In this document: positions 11,999 through 25,541 of the stretch, piece by piece
Position numbering within the stretch: the stretch's first letter is position 1
Layout of the letters: each line of letters begins with the position of its first letter
Origin: Sipunculus nudus
Taxonomy: Eukaryota; Annelida; Sipuncula; Golfingiida; Sipunculidae
NCBI GenBank assembly: GCA_026874595.1
Contig: CM049314.1
Span: 17,912,729 to 17,976,728, forward strand
Reading direction: 5' to 3'
DNA: 64,000 nt
Program-made: the position numbers and the translations under genes
The notes under the pieces: generated by a model
What the model was told of the DNA's origin: nothing
The model's input: the letters and a program-made list of their open reading frames with translations, nothing else
Databases searched by the model: none

Positions 11999-14767
11999 AT
12001 ATGACTGCAAGCAATTTTATGAAAAGGAAACAAAATTCATATAAGAAATTCCACTGCTGGTATCCGGAAAGGTTATGTCACATTAAACAATACAATTTCA
12101 CTTTTTTTCTGACTTAACAAGTCGCCCAAAGCTGCATGTGCCGCCCACTCTTTCATACCATTTTACAAATGCAGTGTCACCGCACTTCGGTTGGGGGTGT
12201 CTCGCGATTGTCAATGGCACACCAGTGTCAAGATTGATTAATTCAACTAATAAACACCTTAGAAAGAATAAAGGACAATACTATACGATATACATTGACT
12301 CATCTGATCCAATGGCAATGATGGACGATTCATACCTTCAATTTAGTCATGTCTGGAAAATTATATCTTTGATACTCTTGGTGGTGTCTTTCAATTGAAA
12401 TGTTTAAACCGTTCTATACTCAAGTACATATAAAAAGTTAAACACACCGAGGGTTCGCTTTTGTGTTAATTACGACATACGTTTTTCTCTGCAGGTTGGA
12501 ATATTGATAATATTAACAATAACAATAATAATAACTCATTTGCTACTCTGTTTGGGATTACCAATTCTGCTCTTAATCCACTGATTTTCTGTTGAAAAAT
12601 CAAAACTTTCGTAGGGCGTTCAATATACTAATTTGTTAAAATTAAAATGTATTAAATTCCATATTGTGGTATGTTATATGCAGATATATCAAACATTGTG
12701 TGAAAAAGGGACGTGACACTTCAGTTTATTACTGACACGAGGAGACAGATGCATGCTGAGGACTGCATTGTTAGGATTATCAGCACAAGAACAGTGAAAA
12801 AAAATTAACTCTATTTCTCATCTTATATCTCTCTGCCAGGTAGGAAATTATGTTTTTCCATGGTCGGCTACTTGATTGATTTGTCTGTAATTACATTTAG
12901 TTAAAAGTTTATGTCAATGATTTAAGATGACATCGTTGGAAGTTAGCATAAAACCAAAGAAACAATTTATTAAATTTGGAAGGTAATCAGGCTCGTCATA
13001 TGGTTCGACCAGCAAAACCGTGGCAGTCAAATGATGAAAGAGTAAAACCCAGTGACACTAAACATTCGGTAGGTTCTGTTCCTTGTCAGCTGGAGCTACA
13101 TTGTATTTGTTTCATGATTCAAGGAAACAGGTGTAATACTGTTTACCCTCAGAAGTGGTCGATTCATAGTACTTACACGTGCTTTCTTGTTCTTATACCC
13201 TTGGATTTCTTATTTTAGCTATGCTATACACAAGGATATATATAGGGGCCAAGAAGCAGAAGAAGAAAGATATGGGCACAAGTGGGAAGCGTCCCCCAAG
13301 CTAACGACCTTTCAATCAAAATGTAACAGTTATGTTTATATTATTGGCTGGAGTGTTTTATATCCAGGGCACCAAGTGTTGTTGTAGAAATTGAGATAAG
13401 CCAGGCTGCTTTTGTTTGAATCATATGAGTCCAATGGTTGGTTTCCTGATCGGTTAGACAAGCTATGCTGCTTACCCTTTTATTTATTGCTTGAATAACG
13501 CTGGATTATGAGGACACTTCAGAACTCTTTTCGGATTTATGTCAGCTTTCATTATCTGATTTAGCATTATATATGACATGAACCAATAGAACGGCAACTT
13601 TAGAACCTTGAACTTCTTACGCTCTTACCTCCCTAACCTCTATTTAAACGTACTTTGGTTGTCTGGTTTTAACCATTCGGATCTAGAAGGTTGAGCTGTT
13701 AATTATAATTGTAATGAAAATTTTAAAATATAATGCGTTTTGTTCTTGTTTATCAGATAATGCAAATACGTCACTCTGTATGGTACAAAAGTGGTGGGAA
13801 TTATGTTTTATTTCCAATCTAAATCAGAGAAATTGTGCATAATTTGTTTTATCTTATCACATAACTAAAAATGATGGAAATTCTGTCACATACCCAAAAT
13901 TTAAAGTGTTTTGAACTGGACATTGCAAACAATACTAACTCCTTATAACAGACCTAGGAAGGTCCGCAAATTATTTGCCGTTTAATGTGAGAAATTACAG
14001 TGGGTTGATACTTACTATACTGTGTCAGAATAAAATGATTTTCTTTAAACCTAATGTGGTCGGATTATTATGTTATATATTAAATGCTAATGTACATCCA
14101 AACTTCTATCTGCTAGACCTAAATTGCAATTGGGTTTTAGTAGTTAATATTATAATTAACATCAACATTTATTTTACTAGATGGTAGGTCTCATATGTCA
14201 AGGACTTTTGTCGCAGGTTGTGTTCTTGAAACCTGCAGAGAAGGAGCGATTTTCGAGCGACTTACTGCTAACGGCAATGATAAAACGACAAATATAGAAG
14301 GTCCATAGTGCTTAAATAAAAACTAAAGACGGGTGGTTCTTTTAAAGGCATTAATATTATATGATTATATCTATGATTTGATTTTGACACAAAAGATTGT
14401 TCAGCATACATTCTAGATTGGCCAGGCAGTAAATATTTGTGTGGTGTTTACGAGAGAAGATTGTGAATTAAAAATTGCCGGAGATATTGATACCATTTCG
14501 CTTGAGAGCAATGATATACATGTATTGAAAAAAAATAAACAATGGATTGATGCCTGTTTAATTTTATGTGATGTAATTCTGGGAGTGATGGAGATATAGG
14601 GGTGGGATATATGTAAATACCAACTCAGTCTGTTATTTACATGTATGACAATATGTTCAGTCGAAAGAAGGAAGCAACCGGGAAGCAAGACATTACAGTG
14701 AGTGAATATGGACCGGACCTGATTGGAATGTTAGGCGGGTTGGTTATATGTTAGTGTGTTGTAACCG

Positions 14768-14815
14768 TCCATGGCCTGTAATACTCAGAGTTCCATGGCC
14801 TGTAATACTCAGAGT
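14768..14815 (+). repeat. 24-bp direct duplication
   Basis: tccatggcctgtaatactca plus gagt occurs twice back to back (14768-14791, 14792-14815). Confidence 0.95.
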
Positions 14816-15461
14816 TCAGGTTATAAATGTACCAGCAGTCGGGATTTGCGTGTTATAATCTTTATATTGTTTAATGTGTTTCCGAATAGCTCAGAGTGAT
14901 CTGCGTGTCTTTATGAGCGCATGGTTAGATAGGTCACAACATATGCCTATATGAAAATATCTGGAGTCCACGTTAGCTTAGGATAAAGATTTGTTACGAT
15001 ATGCAGTCCCATCTTGCATTCCCCGATTTTACGTATACTTTTCTGTTCAGAGGTAATGATTATGGCTTACACAAACATACAATTATAGACAAATCAAAGG
15101 ATAATTATTTGGTAAACAGCTTGCTAATAGGGGGGGATGTGTCACAGTGGGAATTATACTGAGAACATCGGTAAAATAACTCAATAAACTGTTAGAGCAA
15201 GTATATTTGCAAACACTCAAAGCTGTATTGCAATATGGTTACTACAGACTGTTTATGTACAAGGGAATACATGTGGCTAAAATTGACCAAACGTTTCGAA
15301 ATTCTAAGTAATAAATTACTGTTCTAAAAGTAACTGGCGTAATGTGGATACATTGTATTTTTCTCACCTAAGTTGATATATACTGTACTTTTATATTAAA
15401 GTATATAAAGGGCTATTTGAATGTTATATTATGCTAAACTGCCCTCTCTATAAATGGAAGT

Positions 15462-15494
<33 letters not shown>

Positions 15495-15495
15495 A
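15462..15495. repeat. (CA)n(TA)n microsatellite
   Basis: About 11 CA repeats, then 5 TA repeats. Confidence 0.95.
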
Positions 15496-16520
15496 AGGCA
15501 AGTAGAAAGCGATCCATATGACGATTCAAGGCTTCGCATTGTTAACACAAAAAAAATGCAACGGGATGGAGCATCTTACTTATCCCCATGTAATTTCTTC
15601 ATATCTTTTTGTGCATTAGCTGGCCCTTTAGGCATGTTTCCTGTTGGCCCATATACAAGAGGCAGGTAAAAGTCTTTTTTATAAAAATATATTTTGTCCA
15701 TTTAAATATAATATAGTTAAAGAAATGCATAGATCGTGATACACTGAAATATATATTTTATGCCTTCAATGCCACTTGATCAGACTATTGAGGCCTATGT
15801 GCTCAAAGCCATGAATACATGCTTCCAATGTATCTGAAAGATTTCTCACCAAATATCAGGCAATTGAATTCTCCTAACCAAAATCTATTATAGATTTTCC
15901 CCTTAATTAAATCAACAGTGATGCAAAATAGAACAGTATGTATTCTTGAACCGAGGCTCTGGTATAACCTACCCGAGAGATTGAGAATTGTCTTACAGGA
16001 TTAAGGAACAAATTAGAAAAGCTTTTTTTGCTGAGTAATATTATTTTACTCAGTATCACCTTATGTTAAAGTTCTGATAAACACTGAGCAGTTTGCAAAA
16101 TCACAAGTCATTTTAATAACATACTATTAATTCCTATATCGTATATCATGGGCTGCAAATAAGGCAACTTAAATTCAGCAGAGACGAGTGACTGGATTAG
16201 CTTAGATTGGATCTATACTAGGCTCACGAATCATGAGAGTCAATTTACAAAGATATATTACAAATCCATTGCATCTATACAAACTTGCACATAGCATAAA
16301 CATATTTTTCATTCATATGTAAACACGGCATTTTTTATAATATAATAGTATGCTTAAAAAAAAGAATCCCGGTCAATGTCCTTTGACCCCTGGACTGTCA
16401 AACAGTCTCATTGATTGGTATTTTTAAACCTATATACGATGGGAGAAAAACGACTTGCCTGAATACATTTATTATTTTATCTTTTAGAATAATATAAGCA
16501 ACTGGAGGGAAACTGTGCAA

Positions 16521-16521
<1 letters not shown>

Positions 16522-16563
<42 letters not shown>
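16522..16563. repeat. (TA)n microsatellite
   Basis: About 21 TA repeats. A second TA-rich stretch is at 16692-16760. Both lie just outside the left border of the tandem array. Confidence 0.95.
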
Positions 16564-16567
<4 letters not shown>

Positions 16568-16667
16568 TACAAATAGTAGTCGTAATAATGTCTTTCGAAA
16601 CTTGATTCCTCATTAGCTTTATAATTATAAAGCTATGGTGTAATACCACAGAGCCCTGTAGTCGTTG

Positions 16668-16673
16668 TTTATT
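16668..16673 (-). terminator. Possible poly(A) signal of lectin copy 1
   Basis: AATAAA on the minus strand, about 320 nt past the stop codon, in sequence outside the repeated unit. A second AATAAA is at about 16469-16474. I see no AATAAA between the stop codon and the unit border. Confidence 0.3.
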
Positions 16674-16991
16674 GCAGAAAACCTGTAGACTAATATATAT
16701 ATATATATAAATAAATTAATATACATATATATATAAATATATTTTTTTTAATATATCGGTTTTTACTTTTGAGAATCTGGTTTATATTTCCATCAATATA
16801 TAATGAAATTAAAAGAGACTCTTGAGAAGAACAACATTTGAGAACTACATTAAGATATACCTCAGCATAACAATATTATAAAAAATATCATAATGTATAG
16901 TCCATGGTTATGCTTAATTCCAAAGGCTTGCAAATATATGAAGAATAATAGAAAATATTTAACACGCGATGTAACTTCGTGTATATGAATT

Positions 16992-19890
16992 TCAAAATAT
17001 GGCATAATGCTCACATATAGAGGAAAATTTGTAACTGATGGGAACGTCGGCCCAGGCCCAGTTAAACCTACGCCAGAAGACAAGGTAAGGCTCTCCGCCA
17101 CCGTTGTTGTCTGGTTCTCCTTGGTTCCAGTTCGTGTAAGTCAGAAGTGCACCAGTCGCCATCCATTTCCACTTACCTTCTTCCTCACTATCAGAGCCGG
17201 AGGTCCAGTACCCTAAAAAATTTAGTGTGATCCGTTCGTTAATATATATTTGTAGTAAAGGTACTAAAGGACTAAAGAATCCCCTTTAAACAATCTTTTT
17301 TATAGGCGTAAATATGTTTTGCTTTGTTTGGACAGTCAACTGGTTTTGTTTGATGTTCTCTAGAAAATAGTTTTTATTCCAAACAGGAAGTAAAATATAG
17401 GAATATATTTAAAAAGTGAAAACAACCTTGTCCAACATAATCCAGGTTTTTAATATGGACTATTTTACTGATACACGAACCACACAAAAAAGCGTCATTC
17501 GGATTGTTCCCATCAGAATGGCATTTGAGGAAATGGAGAAATAAAAGAGTAAAGAGACTACATTTTAAAGATTCTTATTTGTCCAATTACCCTTGGCAGC
17601 ATGTGGATGTTTATTGACGACATCTTGTAAGTTGGTCTGTTCGTCCTGTGACTCTATACTGACCAGATCACCGCCCTGAGCATGACATTTGACACGGGCG
17701 GCCTTCCAAGACATTGCTTCGTTTACCAGTTTGTAACAGGAATACAGAGCCTGTCCATTTTGCCCCAACGATTCTATGAGGAATGTGTGGTCAAACCCAC
17801 TCAGGCATCCTGTTTAAAGAGCAAAATAAAACAAATGACTTAAACGTACATGTAAAGAGTTAGTATTAAAAGATAAATCGTTATTTCCATAAACAGCTAA
17901 GGATTCAACAATCGCGGATATAATTCTAACACTGTGTATCAAACCCTCCGTCTTTTAATTACCATAAAAAATAAAAAAATAAATTTTTGATCTGTCAGTT
18001 GATATTTTACCGATTTTTCCACCAAATGCCTAAGTAGCCACAAAATGTCGATTCTCTTAAACTTGCTACGCAGTGCCCATGGGTGATTTATTATTCGAGT
18101 AGTTCAATCGTGGGATTTATCCCATGAACCAAACTTAATTGTGATCAAGATAGCCTCTTAAAATGAAAACAAAATCAGTTAATTAGGTGTGGAGACTTAC
18201 TGAACTCGACTGAAGAGTAGAGTGAAGTAGTATGATCAATGGTGAATCTCTGGACTCTTGACACTAGAAGTTCACAGGTGTTGTTGGAAAAGACATTGAA
18301 TGCCTTGCATTCGTTTTCATCGTTACATTTTGACATACACCAAAACGCCAAGGGAGCTTGAAAACGAGGGTTTGCATCTATGAAGTACGACCTAGACGCT
18401 GTTGCATGCAAAGATGGTCGTTCTTGGTAAGTTCTTTTGACTGTGCATTTTTCAAGGGCTGCTGTATCTGAAGTGATAAAGAATGTGTAACGCTAATCCA
18501 AATTAACGTATCACCATTCAGTCGACTTACAGGTTGTGTTTGATTACTGATTTGTGTGTATAAGGACACTGCAAAATATCCTTTATTATTTAAATTATTA
18601 CACCAAAATATGAACCTGTAAATTTATTGTATCTAAACATTTCAGAATATGCTATAAACATTAATTCCCGAAAAAAAAAATATTTGTTTGAACAATAAAG
18701 CATGTAAACTGTTTGAAATATTTAGCGCATTATTTACACGTTTTTGCTCATTTACTTTGCTTTAAATCTCAAGCGTATAAGAAAACACTTACAGGAGCGA
18801 TATATATATCGTCAACAGCAATTGACGAATTGGAACAAATTTTGAAATTTAAGAGGGAGACGAATGACGAGTAATTCCTTATTGCTGGATGTTTAAATTA
18901 CAGTTTCATACGACACTACGAGCCACTTATCAAGAAAAAACGTCCTTCGTTGAAGAATTTTGAAAGTAATAACAGAGAACGCTTCTTATGGCTTGTTCTG
19001 TATACCTGTTTTTATATCCGTTTCTATTCTAAACTGGCATTGAATTACAATTGCGTTAAGATTTCTTGAAGGTATTGTCTGAATGACATTTAACAATAAA
19101 GCCATGTAGAATTGTTATAATAAAATATTAAATATTATTAAAACATAAACTGTACCTCCCAATGAATATCTATCACTTTTATGATTATTCCTTCCTTTTG
19201 CTCAAATATATACAAAACATAAAAGTAAAGACCCAGTAAAGATCAACTGAATACTCTTCTCTGAAGGCTTTGCATTAGCATACAGACACATCGATTTTTG
19301 CTGAATAATTTAAACAGCTGGAACGCAACGTCCTTGAAATCCATCTAGCCAGATGACTTCAGTGCCCTATGTAGTGGAGTGGAAAATATATCTTTTTGTT
19401 TAATTGCCAGGAATTGGCATAGTTTTACCTCTTTATGACGAAATTTCCTGGTTAAACTTTGCCACTTTTTTTTTCTAATTTACTTATTTGAACATATGCT
19501 CGCCTCTGTTCAGCCAAGCCGTAGTAAAAATTTTCTCTAATGATAAGACGCAAACAATGTATCGGAAAGTGTTTTATTTCCTGTTATTCAGTTCAACTTC
19601 TTTTAACTATATGACTTGAAGTGTTGTCTTTAAAACGTCTTTGACGACATAGGAAGAGAAAGGGAGAAACTTTGCGGATTTCAGGAACATACACAGGACT
19701 CTATGACAGCGCACTTCACCTAAAATAACCAAAGTTCAAATTAAATTTTGGATGATTATATTAAACGTCCGATCTCACATGTTTCCGGTTTTAAATAATA
19801 ATTAATCAGGAAATAGGCCCTATACATAAAAAAATACTGCTCACCTGCAACCCAAAATACGAGGGCAACTGCGAAACAAAACATATTCAT
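16992..19890 (-). CDS. Secreted PAN + C-type lectin domain protein, copy 1
   Basis: Exons on the minus strand are 19845-19890, 18201-18467, 17591-17809 and 16992-17212. They total 753 nt and encode 250 residues plus TGA. All three introns are GT-AG and phase 1 (donors GTGAGC, GTAAGT, GTAATT). Residues 1-15 are a hydrophobic signal peptide beginning MNMFCFAVALVFW. Residues 17-105 are PAN/apple-like, with C59, C63, C69 and C80. Residues 106-250 are a C-type lectin domain with C106, C129, W139, C146, GGDLVSIES (150-158), WTSG (180-183), EPD (210-212), WAD (231-233) and C244-E245. The usual ExC and WNDxxC cysteines are absent (Y220, I236), and EPN/WND read EPD/WAD. It is probably an extracellular recognition protein; its ligand cannot be read from sequence. 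Val144 distinguishes it from copy 2. Exon structure is inferred without transcript data. Confidence 0.9.
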
Positions 19891-20930
19891 GTCGATGGAT
19901 TTGCACTGTTTACTTGGTGAATACTGACACTCGTGACTCTAGCTTCACCGCCGCTTTGCGCTTAAATGCTACAAGAATTGTACAATCGCCTGGTTATACG
20001 GGATATAAGGCTCACGCTCACATGACTGTTTTCAGGTGTTAATAATTATTCCAGGGAATAAATATTAACAGCAGTGACCTTTCGCTCTCTCGAGACAGGG
20101 AATACCTTCCGGAAATGAGCCAATTCAGTGGCTAGGGGAAGTTGCTAGATCGAAGGAAGGTGTCCAGCAAAGTATATGCATATTTAATCTCTCTTGAAAA
20201 TACACTTAATTTTTGACCTTGCAAAACAAGCAAATATGGGCGGCATGGAGGATGCGCCAAAGGCACTTTTTTCATCTTAATCAACATTAAGGATAAAAAT
20301 TATTCTTCCAATAAAGCGAATATACATTTAAAATTGGAATTCTTAATCATATTGTGATATCCATATTCATGTATATTAGGAGAAAATTTTAATTGTTTAT
20401 GGAAAAATTTGTGTCGTGTTAATAAATGAATAAAACTACATATGTGGTTCTGATGTCAAAGCAATATAAGTCAACAAATCATGAAAACTATTAACACTCC
20501 CGTTTTGTGACGTCTTTTAACCACATTTAATTTATTATAATAAATAGTCCTGCTAAAATAGTTTATTTGCTTTCAGCAATTAGCATTTTGCTCTTCTGAT
20601 ATGTAACCGTTATTTAAACATGAATTAGGGTTTCTTAAATTTCTTATGTGTATATGTTTGCGAAGAACGAATGACCGACAGAAATTTGAATAATATATTG
20701 TGTGAAGGAAGTCTTGGGAAATTGTTTTACAAGGTAAAACATTCTGTCCGGAAATCAGTGCCTTTTACTAGGTCTATATTAAAGGTTCGGCCAAAGATAT
20801 CACTTTGAAATATTCATATATCTAAAATCAAAAGTATTGATTCACACTTATACTTTCTACACAGTAAACTGTGCTTTATTGTACACTCAATACTTATTCT
20901 CTCTCTTAGCTGTACATGACAATAAGCTAA
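19891..20930. other. Lectin 5' flank, no other gene seen
   Basis: Holds the lectin promoter region; nothing else recognised. The first intron of the lectin gene (18468-19844) is likewise without visible genes. Confidence 0.5.
20002..20010 (-). promoter_or_regulatory. Possible TATA box of lectin copy 1
   Basis: On the minus strand CCTTATATC lies about 112 bp upstream of the ATG, with a second TATA-like string (GTATAACC) directly downstream. The position allows a short 5' UTR. The same bases occur in unit 2 at 43359-43367. This rests on position and motif only. Confidence 0.33.
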
Positions 20931-20933
20931 ATT

Positions 20934-21010
20934 GACGTGGTCTAGTGGTCACATCACTGGATTCCAGAACTGGAATCAGGTACCTGATAAGAACTCACGC
21001 AGCTCGAAAA
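20934..21010 (+). repeat. tRNA-like SINE head, unit 1
   Basis: gacgtggtctagtggtcac resembles a tRNA A box, and the next 60 bases keep tRNA-like spacing (cactggattccag...). The B box is poor (gataagaactcacgc). An A-rich, SINE-like body follows to about 21120. This is a decayed tRNA-derived SINE rather than a working tRNA. Confidence 0.42.
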
Positions 21011-21203
21011 AGGCAAAATGGTCAAACCTTAATAGGAAATGAGATTTATCCTCCGATGCCAAAACTACGGTAATGACCCTGTATTATGGTCTTGATATAA
21101 ACCTGATATAACCCACGATTTTTTTTTATTTTCCCCAATAACCCGTTTAATTCAATATTCTTTAGAAATGAAGAAAAATATTTATGATTTCATATGAAGA
21201 AGC

Positions 21204-21706
21204 AAATATATTATATTGATTTCTATTTCATTTTTTATTTACTCGTTGTGAAAATAGATACCAATGTAGCATGCAGGAACGTGGCATATGAGGTCGGAGA
21301 ACTCATGTTTCCTTTGTCATGAAAGCTAGGTATCTTTAATGGTTTTACTTACTCAAAAATAAAAAAATCAATACCTACACGATTAATATATGTTATATAT
21401 TATTGAAAAGTTCCATGGCAAGCTTTGATGAAGTGGCTCTGTACACGTTGATTGAAGGAAATATATTATATTGATTTCTATTTTATGTTTTATTTACTGG
21501 TTGTGAAAATGGATACCAATGTAGCATGCTGGAACGTGGCATATGAGGTCTGAGAACTTATGTTTCCTTTGTCATGAAAGGTAGGTATCTTTAATGGTTT
21601 TACTTACTCAAAAATAAACAATCAATACTTACACGATTAATTTATGTTACATATGATTGAAAAGTTCCATGGCAATTTTTGATGAAGTGGCCCTGTACTC
21701 GTTTAT
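21204..21706 (+). repeat. 255-bp tandem duplication, unit 1
   Basis: Two adjacent copies, 21204-21458 and 21459-21706, each starting aaatatattatattgatttc and ending ...gaagtggc.ctgtac. They differ at several positions, so this is older than the 23-kb duplication. No coding potential is seen. Confidence 0.9.
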
Positions 21707-22049
21707 CGCTATCATTTACGGAGTAGGAAATTCCGGGCTGGGAGAGGTAATGATCAAACCTATTATTACGTATCTATTTCTCCCGCTTTGACATTGTCTA
21801 GTAATGGTCGCAGCTGAAATTCTGTTCCATTAATGCATTTGATGTAACTGTCTCGTTGAATTTAACACAGGGAGTTTATTTTGCTCTAATGAGACCATTA
21901 AGCGATTGACATACTACACACAAAGTGGCTATCAGTAGCATTAACAAATTATTGACAATAGTTAATCCTAATTATTTGCCAACTTTTATTTCTTTTAAGA
22001 GCTTTAAAGTCAGTTGAAATATGGCATATATAAAGATGATTATTTGCAG

Positions 22050-22740
22050 GAAAGATATATTTTAATCGAACTAAAAATGTCCGCATCGATCAAAATTCAG
22101 AAAAAAATTCCTTTAAAATGTTAAATATGAACTATTACATACTACAAGTCGTCTCAAAGTCAGAAGCAAATATCAACTGTCACATACTGTTTCTTTAGTA
22201 ATTCAGCATTCTATATTATTTTGATGTATCTGGGACACAAGATATGACATTTTATTGTGGGAGGGAAACGTCTGAAGTATCATAAACACACTTACGAAAT
22301 CATACAAAGAATTATCCTTGTTACCATTCTTTTTAGATGTGTGGGCTATGTGCATTTTTGGAAGTATTGTCTTCATTGTTAACTATAGCAGACATAATTA
22401 TAGACACACTTGTAGACCGTACTGATTCCATAGAGGCCATCACGACTTACCTGAAAGAGAGCCATCATACTGGTGCAGCATACACGCTACCCAAGGGATA
22501 CTGAAATGAAACTGATACCTAGGTGCGTCATTTGAAAACTGTGTATTTAATTTAATATGATGCAAATTGTATAATACTTGCAAAAAAAAAAGTGACGTCT
22601 TTTTTTGATAATTTAATTATCACGTAGGCTTTCAAAGCGCCGTCTTCTTCGTTAGGTCATATAAAAATGATTTCCCCCAACACGTCTACCTTCGTCACCT
22701 GAAGGGGTTGTTTGGCGGGGTGGTCGTGTTAGCTATTTTT
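22050..22740 (+). repeat. Dispersed repeat, unit 1 copy
   Basis: Matches 6640-7450 with moderate divergence: ctacaagtcgtctcaaagtc, the gggagggaaacgtctgaag block, then gtgacgtctttttttgat and ggggtggtcgtgttagc. Non-coding. Confidence 0.78.
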
Positions 22741-23533
22741 TAATATTTTAAAATAAAATTTCACTTTTTAAAATTAATAAAGTTTACTAGAAAAACACAA
22801 AAGCATGTTCTTCTTGTGTTTATTTTATAAATTGACCATGGGTATAATATATTATAATATTGATCATGTCGATAATTCACGATTTACATAAAGCCAACAT
22901 GAGTAATTTTTATTGAAATAATTATTCTCCAGTGCTTTATTTTTTAACCTAGCCAGAGTGTAGTCTGTCTGATCGATAACAATAACAGTTTGCCTGAACT
23001 CATCATTCTTAATTGGCGGTGTCGGTTGCCTGTCTGGTCAACGTGCTCAGTGCTAACATCGGACTTCAGTTTAACAGCAAACATTACTGATAATATTATT
23101 GCAGATGAATTTAATGCTCACAGGTGTGTTGGCTTTCGAACACATCACAGAAACTGCAATCAAAGCTTAATCCGGGTATAGCAAATCAGAGATAGAATAT
23201 AAATACATTCAGTATGAGTGAACAGACGTTTCTGTGTATTCATTCATCTCTTACTCCCATCATGTCTCTCTCTCTCTCTCAGTAACATATAAATATGTAT
23301 ATTTTTATATGTATAATAAAAAATCCTGACACTTGGGTGGCACAGGCCTTAACGAGAATGGAGTAAAAGAGTCGGCGGCACTCGCAGCTTTGAAGGATCT
23401 GTTAAATTCTTGAATACTTACCAAGAATTCAGAAAAAAGTGAAATTATGTTGTTTTATATGACAAAACCTTTCCAATATTTGTATTTCTCAAATGAATTT
23501 ATTTCTTTTCATTAATATTTTGCAGTAATATAC

Positions 23534-23660
23534 AGTGGAACCTGTCTAAAAGAACAACTTTCTAATAAGATCATCTGTCCATCAGCGACACCAATGAACG
23601 AACCAACCGAAATGATTCACATCCATTATGGCAGTCCTGCCTAAGAAGAACACCTGTGAA
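23534..23660 (+). mobile_element. Possible pogo/Tigger-like terminal fragment, unit 1
   Basis: ta followed by cagtggaacctgtctaaa and ctaataagatcatctgtcc looks like one end of a pogo-type transposon next to a TA target. A similar end, inverted, is at 11880-11998 (aagttccattgtata). No matching partner or transposase was found. Unit 2 equivalent is about 46892-47018. Confidence 0.4.
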
Positions 23661-24142
23661 TTTGTTGCGAGTCCCCAATGGAGATATTACAAAGGTTTCA
23701 AGTCCATGTTTCTGTACATGTTCATTTAATACAGATGAATTATTTAAAAGTTTAGTCTTAATCATGTGTGCGCAGGTTCATTTTTAAAGTAACAAGATGA
23801 AAGGTCTCATCTGACTTTGACAGTTCCTACATGTTTTTCAGAAACTGACAAGTAATATCACGTGTCTAGTAACCATCTCAGACCAGAACTTTTGATCATC
23901 ACATAAGAAAGATAACGTCAAGAAATGTGGAAAACTTTGTTTACCAATGTGTTATTAGGCAATATACCCTGAGGGTATTGTTGCATTGGTTACAACCCGC
24001 TATACACGCAATGACATGTTGCTTGTTTCTTCTCAAGCCATGGAACGTAGTTTTTTAAAATATTTGGAAGGTCATTGATTACGCCTATATGGATGTATAT
24101 GCGATTTATGGGATATGACATTAGGACCTAGATCACGTTTGT

Positions 24143-25541
24143 ATTCCAACAGGTACCAAAGTGTCCAAATGAAACTGAAATATTTCCCATCTTTGTAAAT
24201 TTTGTAATGTAAATGACAATGCAGAACATATGCTGTTTGAATGTAAATTATTGAGGGGGATATGGGAAAATATTATGAAATACTTCATATCCAGATAAAC
24301 TGGGAATCGCTCGTAGTTGGTCATAAATACGCACTGGATGGTAATTCTGTAAAAATGAACGATTTCATAATATCAGTAATTACATATGACATTTTTAAGT
24401 ACAATATGCATTGAAAATATAATAAAAAAAGCCTATAAGAGAGTAAAATACGACAATATGTATCGCAAGATATTATGAAACATGTATATATGCAGAAATA
24501 TTTAAAATATCCTTTCTTAAATCAAATTTCCATAGATAGATTTATAAAAATTAAAGATAGTATTTTATATGTATGTTAATATTGTTTGTTTATTTATTTT
24601 TCATTATATTCTTAAATGTTATTTTGCTGACAGATAAAAAGTAATAATATTTTGAATGTATTCATTCCATCCCCTCTATCTGTCGGAGTGGATATGGCTT
24701 TGTCAACGGCAGAGTATATTGCAATAAAGGTCATTTTAAAAAATGAAGGCTGCCCTTTTCATACATCATATGAAGGATATTATACAATCAATACAAGGAT
24801 TAGTAAATTAGTTATAATGGACTTTTTTGCGTAAGGTGGTTTTATCCCTCGACAAATTTGCTTTCGTTATGATTCAAGTGGATGAATTTAGGCATCAATG
24901 GTTACACTAGATTTATGTTAATTTCTCAATACCTTATTGCGCCCCGGAGAAAAAAAATATATAGCTTCTGAGGGTACACACTTTCACCAGCATAATGTTT
25001 TAATCTCTATGTAAGTCCTGACATATAACCAAACAAATATTATCGTCAAAATTATCGTGCGCTACCAGGAGACTGCTGTCGTAGTAATGTTCATGAATAT
25101 ACATATGCACTCTTAACAGTGACATCCTCTTTACTGCAGCACCTAAGAGTAGATATTAATTTTTCACAGCATTCTGCTCATAACTGAATATTATAATGAC
25201 AAAAAGACTAAATCAGAGACAAACAAACAGAAGGGAACTCTTTATGATAATTATAACCACCTCATTATTCTCAGATTCAACAGTCCACTTTACATACAAC
25301 CACAGGGAATTTATGCATGCCGCATTACCTAGTTAAGACTGTTAACCGTCGTATATGAGTTAATTAAACAGCAGTATTTGTGCTCTTTATTTAGATGATC
25401 ACGTCAGAAAGAGAAGGATTGTGTGTGACTGCTCTTAAGAAACAACTGTCAGATATAGGTATGTCTAGTCCGTCTTCTTGCATGTTATGCAGTGACTCAA
25501 GTACCTTTGTTAATTATGATTGAATGAACTGTTCGTTGTAA
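24143..25541 (+). mobile_element. 5'-truncated LINE copy, unit 1
   Basis: About 1.4 kb matching 29887-31284, the 3' third of the longer LINE, with roughly 2% difference by eye. It starts inside the zinc-knuckle region (ICKFCNVNDNAEHMLFEC) and ends at the same 3' point (gttgtaaa). The flanks on both sides resemble the uninterrupted sequence at about 880-1010, giving an empty-site comparison that fits insertion of a 5'-truncated LINE. Confidence 0.82.

Larger units (their letters stand above)
12000..16884. other. Gene-free stretch left of the array
   Basis: Apart from the microsatellites and the 24-bp duplication listed, I see no exon with coding character, no RNA gene and no recognisable element. 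Short open frames (for example 12138-12398 and 12976-13218) have no family features. Confidence 0.5.

Noticed and set aside
16862-17101. Minus-strand frame starting MAESLTLSSG
   Set aside because: Wrong frame of the last lectin exon; the real frame reads GYWTSG...CEHYAIF with good splice sites.
17007-17216. Plus-strand open frame repeated in all three units
   Set aside because: Antisense to the last lectin exon.
20934-21010. Functional tRNA gene
   Set aside because: A-box-like start, but no proper B box and no closed acceptor stem; better read as a SINE fragment.
24652-24834. 60-residue frame repeated four times (24652, 30396, 48010, 53755)
   Set aside because: It lies in the 3' part of the LINE copies; repetition comes from the element and the tandem array, not from a gene family.
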